From: Andreprevotia sp. IGB-42
GTDB lineage: Bacteria > Pseudomonadota > Gammaproteobacteria > Burkholderiales > Chitinibacteraceae
Length of the DNA: 64,000 nucleotides
Reading direction: 5' to 3'
Assembly (NCBI RefSeq): GCF_009848685.1
Contig: NZ_WXTX01000004.1
Coordinates: forward strand, 186,001-250,000
Shown in pieces: positions 9,598 to 18,400 of the stretch; within the stretch, counting starts at the first letter, position 1; each line of letters begins with the position of its first letter. Below the pieces are notes generated by a model, which saw only the letters and a list, made by a program, of their open reading frames with translations, ran no database searches and was not told the origin of the DNA. The position numbers and the translations under genes were made by a program.

Positions 9598-10605
9598 GCG
9601 GGCGTTCCGGCACGCGGTTTATCGCAGACCCCGGTCAAACACATGGTGCCACTCGTTATCCGGTCGATGATAGCCATTGTACCGCGTGCCCATGACCAGG
9701 CCGTCGGCCGCAATCCGGCCAGGCTGGCCGCGCAAAGCAGTCCGGCCACGCCGCATGATCGGCAGCGCTGCCTTCTGCAGCTCGAACGTGCCAGCCCCTT
9801 CGCTCTCTTCTCCGGTCTCTTGAGGCGCCGCATGGCACCCGCCGGACTGCACCCTCAGTAGCGGCTCCTGCCTGCAGCACGCCGCCGCAGACGGCGCGTG
9901 GCGCGCAGTCCTTTTCCCTGGCTTGGCGCCTGCGGGTTTGTTAACGCTGGTCGTTCCTGCCCGTGGGGATGATGGCTTCGGCAGCGAGTTGCAATCGCTC
10001 GATGGCCGCCGCCGTGGCACAGGCAGCAACGATGCAGATGCTGTGATGGTCATCGTGCAGGCGGGAATTCATACCCGCAGATCGGGCAACAGCAACGCAC
10101 TACCCACGCCGTTGCCGGCATCCCGATCGCGCGCTGCCAGCGCTTGTGCATCGATCTCCAGAGGAGACTTGCGCCATTCACCGGCACCCGGCGCCATATT
10201 TCCCGTGCTTCGCTTGCCTTTGCGTGCAAGCCGGATGCCAGCTGCCGATTGCATTTTGGCCAGGTCGGTTTGCGAGCTGGCCGCCGTTTACGCGTTTAAA
10301 CGGGCTCGCGGGCGAGTGCGGCAAGCGCTAGCCCAAGCTGTGAAAAAGCAATAAATAAAATTTTCACAAATTATCCTGACAATGTAACAATCGCAGACAC
10401 AAGAAATTAATACACTTTCACGAAAGAAAATATACACCAAAATTAAGATACATTTACGATTGTTTGCAAATCACCAATCCCGCCATGCACCGCCATCTGT
10501 GCCCCCGACAGAACGAGCGCTGTTTGTCGCAAGACCTGATAGCCGGGCAAGCCTTCTCCATTGCTTGTCATGCCAAGCGGCGCCAGGCCAACCCGAGGAC
10601 GAGAA
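9598..10605. other. Gene-poor kilobase before the NRPS operon, AT-rich at its right end
   Basis: No convincing gene. A minus-strand frame at 9619-10053 (144 codons) lies 21 bp upstream of the hypothetical gene at 9160. It ends in YNGYHRPDNEWHHVFDRG-like sequence, which could be a remnant of a toxin C-terminus, but its Pro/Arg-rich composition looks like a GC-rich shadow. From about 10341 to 10480 the DNA becomes AT-rich (many A and T runs) in contrast to its surroundings. This is the likely promoter and regulatory region for the sbnA-NRPS operon; I could not define -35/-10 boxes with confidence. Confidence 0.45.
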
Positions 10606-11586
10606 ATGATTTTTCCCAGTGCAGACCAGATCATCCTGGATGACATCTTTGTCGCGTTGCCAGGCTTCCTGAAGCACGCGACGGCCTACCTGAAACTGGA
10701 GTCGTACAACCCTGGCGGCTCCATCAAGATGAAAACGGCCGCCGCGCTGCTGGATTACGCCGAACAACACGCCGGCCTGAAGCAGAGCCGCCGCGTGATC
10801 GAATCCTCTTCCGGCAATCTGGGTGTCGCCCTCAGCTTGATTTGTGCAGCGCGTGGCTATCGTTTTACGTGCGTCGTGGATAAAAACACCCTGCCAGCCA
10901 ATATCAAGCTGATCGAGGCCTACGGCGCCGAAGTGGTGGTGATCAGCAAGCTGGATGCCAACGGCGGTTATCTCGGCAGCCGCCTGGCCTATATCCAGGA
11001 AAAACTGGCGCAAGAGCGTGGCCTGGTCTGGCTCAACCAGTACCAGAGCCCGGCCAACCCGGCCGTGCATTCGGCCCTCACCGCGCAGGCCGTGATAAAT
11101 CAGTTTCCTGAACTGGATTTCATCTTCATCGGCGCGGGCACCACTGGCACGCTGGCAGGTTGCACCGAACGCCTGCGCAGGGATTCACCGGATACCAGCA
11201 TCATTGCAGTGGACTCGATCGGCTCGGTAAATTTTGGCGGCAAGCCATCGCGCCGTTTCATTCCAGGTCTGGGTTCGAGCGTGACGCCGCATTTCCTGCG
11301 CGAAGAGGGCATCGACGATTTCATTTCCGTCGCCGAAGCAGACACCGTGGCCATGTGTCACCGCATGGCACGCGAGTACGGCCTGCTATTGGGCGGCTCC
11401 AGCGGCACCGTGCTGAGCGCGCTGGCGCAATACGAAAGCGTCATCGCGCCAGGTTCCACCGTGGTGGTACTGAGCCCCGATTCCGGCGAGCGTTATATCG
11501 ACACGCTCTACAACCCCGAATGGGTGAACGAGCGCTTCCCGGATTTCTACGCTGTCCGGGAGGCGATACCCGTCGCCATGGCCTGA
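10606..11586 (+). CDS. sbnA: 2,3-diaminopropionate biosynthesis protein SbnA-like (ACEGA synthase)
   Basis: PLP enzyme of the cysteine-synthase fold. In staphyloferrin B synthesis SbnA joins O-phosphoserine and glutamate to give N-(1-amino-1-carboxy-2-ethyl)-glutamate. Seen here: the PLP lysine in NPGGSIKMKTA, phosphate-binding ESSSGNLGVAL, GAGTTGTLAG and GGSSGTVLSAL, and the SbnA-like VDSIGSVNFGGKPSRRFIPGLG and PDSGERYIDTLYNPEW. The start is ATG 10606, with gagga 6-7 bases upstream; earlier starts lack a site. 326 residues, normal length. It is the first gene of the NRPS operon and supplies, with SbnB, the diaminopropionate for it. Confidence 0.9.
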   Translation: MIFPSADQIILDDIFVALPGFLKHATAYLKLESYNPGGSIKMKTAAALLDYAEQHAGLKQSRRVIESSSGNLGVALSLICAARGYRFTCVVDKNTLPANIKLIEAYGAEVVVISKLDANGGYLGSRLAYIQEKLAQERGLVWLNQYQSPANPAVHSALTAQAVINQFPELDFIFIGAGTTGTLAGCTERLRRDSPDTSIIAVDSIGSVNFGGKPSRRFIPGLGSSVTPHFLREEGIDDFISVAEADTVAMCHRMAREYGLLLGGSSGTVLSALAQYESVIAPGSTVVVLSPDSGERYIDTLYNPEWVNERFPDFYAVREAIPVAMA

Positions 11587-11736
11587 GCGCTGCACGCAGC
11601 AACTGCGGTACTCGCCGCAGTCCGACCGATGCGCAGCCCGCAGCAGCCCGCACCGCTGCATCAGCCCCAACATGCATTCCATTTTTCAGAACCGCTCATT
11701 TCCCTTCGTATGAACCCTTGCCCAGGACCTCTACCC

Positions 11737-12783
11737 ATGTCGCGCGCCATGCCCTTGTTTTCCGTCATTCCTGGCGAAACCATCAACACCCTGATCCAGC
11801 AACACCGCGGCAGGATTGTTGACATCGTCCGTGCCGCTTACCTCGATCACGAGCTCGGCCAGACCATCAATCCGGACAGCTATTTCCTGCGTTTCGAAGA
11901 TAACCCGTCGTCGCGGATCATCGCCTTGCCAGCGGCACTGACCGGCGATACGCGCCTTTCCGGCATCAAATGGATTGCCAGCTACCCCGAAAACATCCAG
12001 CACAACCTGCCGCGTGCTTCGGCCACCCTGATCCTCAACCAGTACGACACCGGGTATCCCTATGCCTGCCTCGAAGCCTCGCTGATCAGCGCGGCACGCA
12101 CCGCTGCGTCGGCAGCACTGGCCGCCAATGTGCTGGGCCCCGATAGCCGCCACGCCCGCAAGATTGCCGTGATTGGCGCCGGCATCATTGCACGCAACAT
12201 CCTGGAATTCCTGATTGATCAGGATTGGCGCACCGATGAGCTGGCCGTCTTTGACCTGAACCCGCAAGATGCAGCCCGCCTCGCCGCCCATGGCCAGAAG
12301 CTGGGTGGATACCGCGGCGTGGTCGCGGCTTCGTTGCAGGAAGCGCTGGATGACGCAGATCTGGTGGTACTGGCCACCACCGTAGCCACGCCATACATCA
12401 CCCAGCCCGATGCCTTCAAGGCGGGCCAACTGGTGCTGAACATCTCGCTGCGCGATATCGCCCCCGAGCTGGTAATGGCTGCCAACAACGTGGTGGACGA
12501 CATTGAACACTGCATGAAGGCCAACACTTCACCGCATCTGGCCGAGCAGAAATACCAGACCCGCAGCTTCGTGAACGGCACGCTAGCCCAGGTCATCACC
12601 GGAGAAGCCACGCTCGATCACAACAAGCCCACGCTGTTTTCGCCGTTCGGTCTCGGGGTGCTCGATCTGGCTGTTGGCCATTTTGTCTATGAGCAAGCCA
12701 CTGCAAACGGTCAGGCCCAGCAGATCCCCAATTTCTTTGCCGAGACGCAACGTTGGGCGCATGAGGAAACCGCCAATGCATAG
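11737..12783 (+). CDS. sbnB: 2,3-diaminopropionate biosynthesis protein SbnB-like (ornithine cyclodeaminase family)
   Basis: Member of the ornithine cyclodeaminase / mu-crystallin family. SbnB oxidatively hydrolyses ACEGA with NAD+ to L-2,3-diaminopropionate and 2-oxoglutarate. Visible: SGIKWIASYPENIQHNLPRASATLIL, the Rossmann motif VIGAGIIARNILEFL, and FSPFGLGVLDLAVGHFVYEQA near the end, all as in SbnB. I use ATG 11737 (agga 10 bases upstream); an ATG at 11710 would add nine residues. The stop overlaps the azlC start by 8 bp, so these are translationally coupled. The pair sbnA-sbnB directly upstream of an NRPS is the hallmark of a Dap-containing product. Confidence 0.9.
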   Translation: MSRAMPLFSVIPGETINTLIQQHRGRIVDIVRAAYLDHELGQTINPDSYFLRFEDNPSSRIIALPAALTGDTRLSGIKWIASYPENIQHNLPRASATLILNQYDTGYPYACLEASLISAARTAASAALAANVLGPDSRHARKIAVIGAGIIARNILEFLIDQDWRTDELAVFDLNPQDAARLAAHGQKLGGYRGVVAASLQEALDDADLVVLATTVATPYITQPDAFKAGQLVLNISLRDIAPELVMAANNVVDDIEHCMKANTSPHLAEQKYQTRSFVNGTLAQVITGEATLDHNKPTLFSPFGLGVLDLAVGHFVYEQATANGQAQQIPNFFAETQRWAHEETANA

Positions 12784-13492
12784 CGATGGCGCATGGGTCA
12801 CGGCATTCAAACGCTCGTCGCCGTTTCTGCTATCGGCGTTTCTGTCGGGCATCGTCTTTGGCGCCCTGGCGGAAAACGCCGGCTTGTCGGTCGGCAATTC
12901 GCTGCTGATGTCCGCATGGGTGTATTCCGGCGCGGCCCAGTTTGTCGGGCTGCAACTCCTGGTCGCGCATGCCGATCTGGCCGTGGTGCTGCTCACCACC
13001 CTCCTGCTCAGCCTGCGCTTCTTCATCTACGCAATGTCATTGGTGGAGGAGGTCAAGGCCGTGCCGATCACTTACCGCGCCTTGCTGGCATTCGGCCTGA
13101 TCGATCAGGTGTTTTTCCTGGCAAAGGATCGTTACAAGGAGCCGGTCAGCGCGCACTCCAAGCATCTGTTTTTCCTGGCTTGCGTGCTGATCTTCTATTG
13201 CAACTGGCTGGCGGGCACCGCCGTGGGCATCTACGTGGGCGACCGCATGGCCAGCCATGTCGCGCATCTTGGCTTCGACTTCATTGCCACGGCCTCTTTC
13301 ATCGCCATGCTGGGGCCGTACCTGAAAAAACGGCGCTTCCTGCAGGTGTCTCTGGCGTCATTCCTGTTGTACCTGCCATGCCAGAACCTGCCCTACAACC
13401 TGGGCCTGATTGTCGCCTGCCTTGGTGCGGTCGCTCTGGTCAAAGCCTTTGATTTCCGCCGCAAACGCACCTTGAGCGAGGCTTCCGCATGA
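12776..13492 (+). CDS. azlC: AzlC-family transporter subunit, likely exporter of the NRPS product or a precursor
   Basis: The large subunit of AzlCD exporters, known for branched-chain amino acids and 4-azaleucine. Hydrophobic segments fill most of its 238 residues. Family motifs visible: GIVFGALAENAGLSVGNSLLMSAWVYSGAAQFVGLQLL and LLLSLRFFIYAMSL. The start ATG 12776 lies inside the end of sbnB with gagga (12763-12767) as ribosome site. It is followed by azlD with a 4-bp overlap. Its location between Dap synthesis and NRPS genes suggests that it exports a small amino-acid-like product; this is inference. Confidence 0.88.
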   Translation: MHSDGAWVTAFKRSSPFLLSAFLSGIVFGALAENAGLSVGNSLLMSAWVYSGAAQFVGLQLLVAHADLAVVLLTTLLLSLRFFIYAMSLVEEVKAVPITYRALLAFGLIDQVFFLAKDRYKEPVSAHSKHLFFLACVLIFYCNWLAGTAVGIYVGDRMASHVAHLGFDFIATASFIAMLGPYLKKRRFLQVSLASFLLYLPCQNLPYNLGLIVACLGAVALVKAFDFRRKRTLSEASA

Positions 13493-13824
13493 GCAATCTG
13501 ACGACAACCATCCTGCTGATGGGCCTGGTGGTGTTGAGCATACGCGGTGTGGCCTTCATGTTCGCCGACCGCATCGTGCTGCCTGCCTTTTTCAAGGAAT
13601 GCCTCGAGCTGTTTCTGCCCGCCATCCTCACCGTGCTGATCGTGTCAGGCCTCAGTGGACACCATGGCGGCAATGGCAATGTGCTGCGCTTCCTGCTCAG
13701 CCCCCATGTGCTGGCCGCCCTCGTTTGCATCGCCCTTTCACTGCGTTTGAAGAGTTTCTTTGCGGTGGTGATGCTGAGTTATCTCAGTTTCCTGGCGTTC
13801 CACTTCCTGCTGCCGCAAATCTGA
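13489..13824 (+). CDS. azlD: AzlD-family small transporter subunit
   Basis: 111 residues with about three or four hydrophobic segments (TTTILLMGLVVLSIRGVAF, LPAILTVLIVSGL, VLAALVCIALSL, FFAVVMLSYLSFLAF). Length and position immediately after azlC with an ATGA overlap identify it as AzlD, the obligate partner of AzlC in the membrane. It is expressed in the NRPS operon. Confidence 0.87.
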   Translation: MSNLTTTILLMGLVVLSIRGVAFMFADRIVLPAFFKECLELFLPAILTVLIVSGLSGHHGGNGNVLRFLLSPHVLAALVCIALSLRLKSFFAVVMLSYLSFLAFHFLLPQI

Positions 13825-13837
13825 TCCGGACCCTCCC

Positions 13838-15412
13838 ATGTCGCCCTCATCGATAGACCCAGCAAGCTTCATCTCAATGCTTGATGCCGTATTTTCCAAC
13901 ACCTTGCCCGATGACGTTCTGGAGATGCGTCTCGTCAATTGCGGCGGGGACTCCATCATGGCCGCCACGATTGCCGCGCGTTGCTTTCGCCAGTACGGCG
14001 TGAAAGTGCCGGTATCCGTACTGCTGCGCGCCGAGCGCCTGCAAGAGGTCGTGGAGTACATTGCCGAGCACGCCGTCAGCTCGGTGCCGGCCACGCCCGT
14101 AGCAGCCAGCAGGCCTGCCGGGCGCTTCGAGCAAAATGCTGCTCAGCAATTGATCTACTTTGCCCATACCGTGGATGCATCCACCACGGCATACAACATT
14201 CCGCTGCTGCTGCGCACCGCCAGCGCCATCCCGGCGGCACGCTTCCAGCAAGCGGTGAGCGATGCGGCGCGGCAGTTCCCCATGCTGTTCAGCCGCTTCA
14301 CGCAAGACAGTACCGGTTTGTGGTTCGCCCCCGGCGCGCCGCATGACATTGCATTGCAGACCTTCAGCACAACCGGCGAAGCCGCTGACCATTTCGTGCA
14401 GCCCTTCGATCTGGGCGCAGGCGTGCTCCTGCGTGCCGGCATCGTACCGTTCAACGGCATCGAGACCGCGCTGTTGCTCGATTTCAGCCATATCGCAGCA
14501 GATGGACTATCAGTGGGCCTGTTTATCCAGGCGCTGAAAGCGCAGCTCACCGGCACGCAAAATACACCGGAGACCAGGGCGTTCTGGCCGGAGGTAGAAA
14601 GCACGCCAGCAGGCGCAGAAGCATTCTGGCAGCACCGTTTGCAGGATGTCGTGGCGCACCCGCTGTGGCCGGCCGATCGCCAGCTTCCACCCGCAGCCCC
14701 GCTCGGGTACGCAGTGGAATACCTGCTGATAGACGCCACGCTGGCTGCCGACATGCGCAGCCTTGCTGCAAGGCTGGGCACCACGCCGTTCAGCGTGCTG
14801 CTGCTGGCCTACGCGCTGCTGCAAACCAGTTTCACGCATGAATGGCGCAGCCATGTGGGCGTCGTGGTCAGTGGCCGCGCAGATGCGGATCTGGCCGATG
14901 TATTCGGCATGTTCGTGAATGCAGTGATCGTGCCGTTTGCGCTGGATGCAGAAGGGCCTGCCGGCCCCGCCATACACATGCTGGCCGAGCAGTTTCTCGG
15001 CACGCTGGATTATCAGAACTACCCGTTCCAGGCGCAGCTGCATCACGTTCGGAACCACAACGACTCGCCGCGCCCGACGCTCGATGCCTTGCTGGCGTAC
15101 CAGAACATCGATTACCAGAAGATCGATCTGGCCGGCAGCCGCTTCCGCTCGTTCTGCGAAGCCAAAAAAATGGCGCAATTGCCGCAGGTGATCCACGTAT
15201 TCGATCTGGCCGAGCAAGGCTACGAAATCCAGTGGGAATACTGCCCGCACCGCTTTGATGCAGACACCATCGGCGTCTTCACCAACAACCTGCTGCGCAT
15301 TTTGCGCCGCCTGACCGGCAGTGCCGATACCGCCGCACTCAAGACCCTGATTGAAGCCGCGACGTCCAAAACCCGGGCGACACCGATCGTCGCCGCAGAT
15401 TTTGATTTCTGA
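13838..15412 (+). CDS. NRPS didomain protein: thiolation (T) + condensation (C)
   Basis: 524 residues. Residues ~1-80 form a carrier domain with the pantetheine site NCGGDSIMAATIAARCF. After a short linker, ~95-510 form a condensation domain; its HHxxxDG motif reads SHIAADG, so the catalytic second His is kept while the first His is Ser. There is no adenylation domain, so the T domain must be loaded in trans by an A domain of the next protein or from elsewhere. By order it should supply an upstream acyl group X to the serine held by the following synthetase. It lies 13 bp after azlD and 19 bp before the large synthetase. Stand-alone T-C proteins are uncommon. Confidence 0.88.
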   Translation: MSPSSIDPASFISMLDAVFSNTLPDDVLEMRLVNCGGDSIMAATIAARCFRQYGVKVPVSVLLRAERLQEVVEYIAEHAVSSVPATPVAASRPAGRFEQNAAQQLIYFAHTVDASTTAYNIPLLLRTASAIPAARFQQAVSDAARQFPMLFSRFTQDSTGLWFAPGAPHDIALQTFSTTGEAADHFVQPFDLGAGVLLRAGIVPFNGIETALLLDFSHIAADGLSVGLFIQALKAQLTGTQNTPETRAFWPEVESTPAGAEAFWQHRLQDVVAHPLWPADRQLPPAAPLGYAVEYLLIDATLAADMRSLAARLGTTPFSVLLLAYALLQTSFTHEWRSHVGVVVSGRADADLADVFGMFVNAVIVPFALDAEGPAGPAIHMLAEQFLGTLDYQNYPFQAQLHHVRNHNDSPRPTLDALLAYQNIDYQKIDLAGSRFRSFCEAKKMAQLPQVIHVFDLAEQGYEIQWEYCPHRFDADTIGVFTNNLLRILRRLTGSADTAALKTLIEAATSKTRATPIVAADFDF

Positions 15413-15431
15413 CCCATCACAGGATTGACAC

Positions 15432-18400
15432 ATGCAAGCCATTACCCAGAACGATGCGGCGGCCAAAGAACACGCCCTCAAAAGCGCGGCATACCTGAAG
15501 AATTTGCTCGGCGCGAGCTGGATCCCCGCAGCCTTTGCGGGCATGCCCGGCCATGCAGCAGACAATGGCGTTTCCACGCTGGCTTTGCCCGGCGAAGTCA
15601 CGGCTTCGCTGCAGGCCATATCCAGGGGCGACTGGATCAACATCGCCGCAATCATGTCGGTGGCCACACAACTGCTCATACACAGCCATGTCGCTTCCGA
15701 TACGCCGCTCAGCACCGGCATTTCGCTCCCGGTGGAGGGGCAGCCGCCCCTGTGTTTGCTGCTGCTCAATGAGGCGCCTGCAGCAGAGCAGAAGCTGTCC
15801 GAGCTGATCAAAAGCCATCGCACAGCCATCCTGGATGCGCTCGCATATGGATTTGGCTCGTTCAATGATATCCGCCGCCATGCTGCGCTGGAGCGCGCCG
15901 TGCCGCTTACCGGCCTGCATCTGGCCGTGGGGCACAATGCGGCGGAAATGGCGCAACCCGGTGTCGTGCAATTGCAGCTCGCAACACTGGGGACGGAGGC
16001 CACCCTGGTATTCCGCGCCAATGGCGCGCCGTTCCCGGCCGAATATCGCGCCGCCATACTCGACAACCTGCAGCACATTCTGGCGCAACTGTGTGCAGCC
16101 CCGACCGCGGAGGCGCAAAGCATCAGCCTTACCAGCCCCCGCAATGCCGAGCACGCGCTCGCCTTGGCGCAAGGCCCCGAGTGCGACTTTACCGGGACGC
16201 GCCGGCTGGAGCAGGTACTGGAACAACGCGCGCTTGATCACGCCGGCAAGACCGCAGCAACCGATCAGCACGGCAGCGTGAGCTACGCCGAGCTGAACCG
16301 CCAGGCCAATGGCGTGGCGCAAACACTGATCGGCCTGGGCGTGCAGCCGGGGCAGGTCGTGGCCGTGATGGTGCCGCGCGGTATCGGCATGCTGGCCGCG
16401 ATTTACGGCGTGCTCAAAGCCGGCGCGGCTTACGTGCCCATTGACCCCAATTATCCGGAAAACCGCCGCAGCTACATCCTGCAGGACAGTGGCGCATTTG
16501 TGCTGTTGCAGCAAGGCAGCACGGCGGCGGTAAGCGATGCCGCGGTCAGGTGCGTGGATGTGGCCGGATGCTTGGCTGCGGGTACCGATGCCAATCCGGC
16601 AGTCGACAAACATGCCGACGAGATTGCCTACCTGATTTACACCTCGGGCTCTACCGGCAATCCCAAGGGCGTGATGATCGAGCATCGCTCGGCCTTCAAC
16701 CGCATCGAGTGGATGCAGAACCAGTTTGGCCTGACCGCCGATGACGTCATCCTGCAAAAAACGCCGGTGTCGTTCGATGTCTCGGTGTGGGAGCTGTTCT
16801 GGTGGCCGTTTGCCGGTGCTTCGGTGGTCCTGCTGGCACCGGGCGCCGAGAAGGAGCCTGCGCAAATCCTCGCTACCCTGAAGCAGCACCGCGTAACGCA
16901 CATGCACTTCGTGCCGACCATGCTGGACGCATTCCTGAATGACCTGGAGCTGGAAGCCGATGCGATCCGCGGCGCGGCGCTGCGCATCGTGTTTACCAGT
17001 GGCGAAGCGCTGACCATGCACCAGTCCAACCGCTTCTTCGCACTCATCGGCCAAGCCCAGGGCAGCCGCTTGGTCAACCTTTACGGCCCGACCGAAGCGA
17101 CGGTCGATGTCACCTGGTATGAATGCCTGGCTGACGATGCCAAAGCCTCGGTGCCGATCGGCAGGCCGATCCAGAACACGCAGATTTACATCGTCGACAA
17201 ACACGGCAAACCCACCGCGCTGGGCGTGCCGGGCGAGCTTTGCATCGGCGGTGTGAACCTGGCGCGCGGTTATCTGAACCGCGAGGAACTGACTGCCGAG
17301 AAGTTCTGCCAGTTGCCGCTGCCGGATTTGCGCCGCGTGTATCGCAGTGGCGATCTGGTGCGCTGGCTGGCCGATGGCCAGATCGAGTATCTGGGCCGAA
17401 TCGACCATCAAGTCAAGATTCGCGGCTACCGCATCGAGCTGGGCGAAATCGAGAGCGCACTGCTGCGCTGCCCCGGCATTACCGATATCCGCGTCATTCC
17501 CCGCAGCCGTGAAGATGGCAGCCGCTATCTGGCAGCCTATGCCGTGACGAATGCCGGCTACAGCGAGGCGGCAGTGCGGCAGCAATTGCTGAGCAACCTG
17601 CCGGAATTCATGGTGCCGCCCTTCATTGTCGAAGTAGCGTCTTTCCCGCTGACCCCCAACGGCAAGCTGGACCGGGGCCTGCTCCCCGATCCCTACACGC
17701 TGATGGCGGCCAGCCGCAAAGTCCCGCCGGGCAACGCACTTGAGCAAATGCTGGCAGACATATGGTCCGAGGTGCTGGGCGTCAAGGACCCGGGCATCCA
17801 CGATAACTTCTTCAGCCTGGGTGGCGATTCGATCAGCTTCCTCGCCATCATCAGCCACGCGCGCAAAGCCGGGCTGGAGATCAGTTTCCAGGCGTTGTTC
17901 CAATATCCCACCATCAGCCAGCTCGCACCGTTCGTAGGGAAAGCGGTAGCCGTGGTCGAAACGGAATATCAGCCCTTCTCCTTGCTGTCTGCCGCAGACC
18001 GCGCCAGCGTACCGGCCGGGCTGGAAGATGCATATCCGATGACGGCACTGCAGGCGGGCCTGATTTTCCAGAGCGAGCTCTTGCGTGGTGCGTCCTGGTA
18101 TCACGATATCCAGAGCTATAACCTGCAAGGCAGCTTCAACCGCGCAGCCTTCGAACAGGCCATGCAATGGATGGTGAACGAACACCCGATCATGCGCACC
18201 AGCTATCAGCTGAGCCAGCATGACGAGTTCGTGCAATACATCCACGAATCCGCCCAATTGCCACTCTTCATCGAAGACTGGCGCGGGCTCGATGCAGCCG
18301 GCCAGACGGCAAAGCTCGAAGCATTCTTCGAACACGAAAGCCACTACCGCTTCAACTGGGCAGAGCCCGGCCTGATCCGGGTACACATCCATATCCTTTC

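Noticed and set aside
9619-10053. Minus-strand 144-codon frame as toxin partner of the gene at 9160
   Set aside because: Pro/Arg-rich composition, no ribosome site and no recognisable domain; kept only as a note.
10339-10360. Possible third Tn7-like left end (TGT with AATAAA at base 12) before the NRPS operon
   Set aside because: The region is AT-rich so the match is easy by chance, no second site occurs 66-67 bp further in, and the flank matches neither gctca nor caacg.
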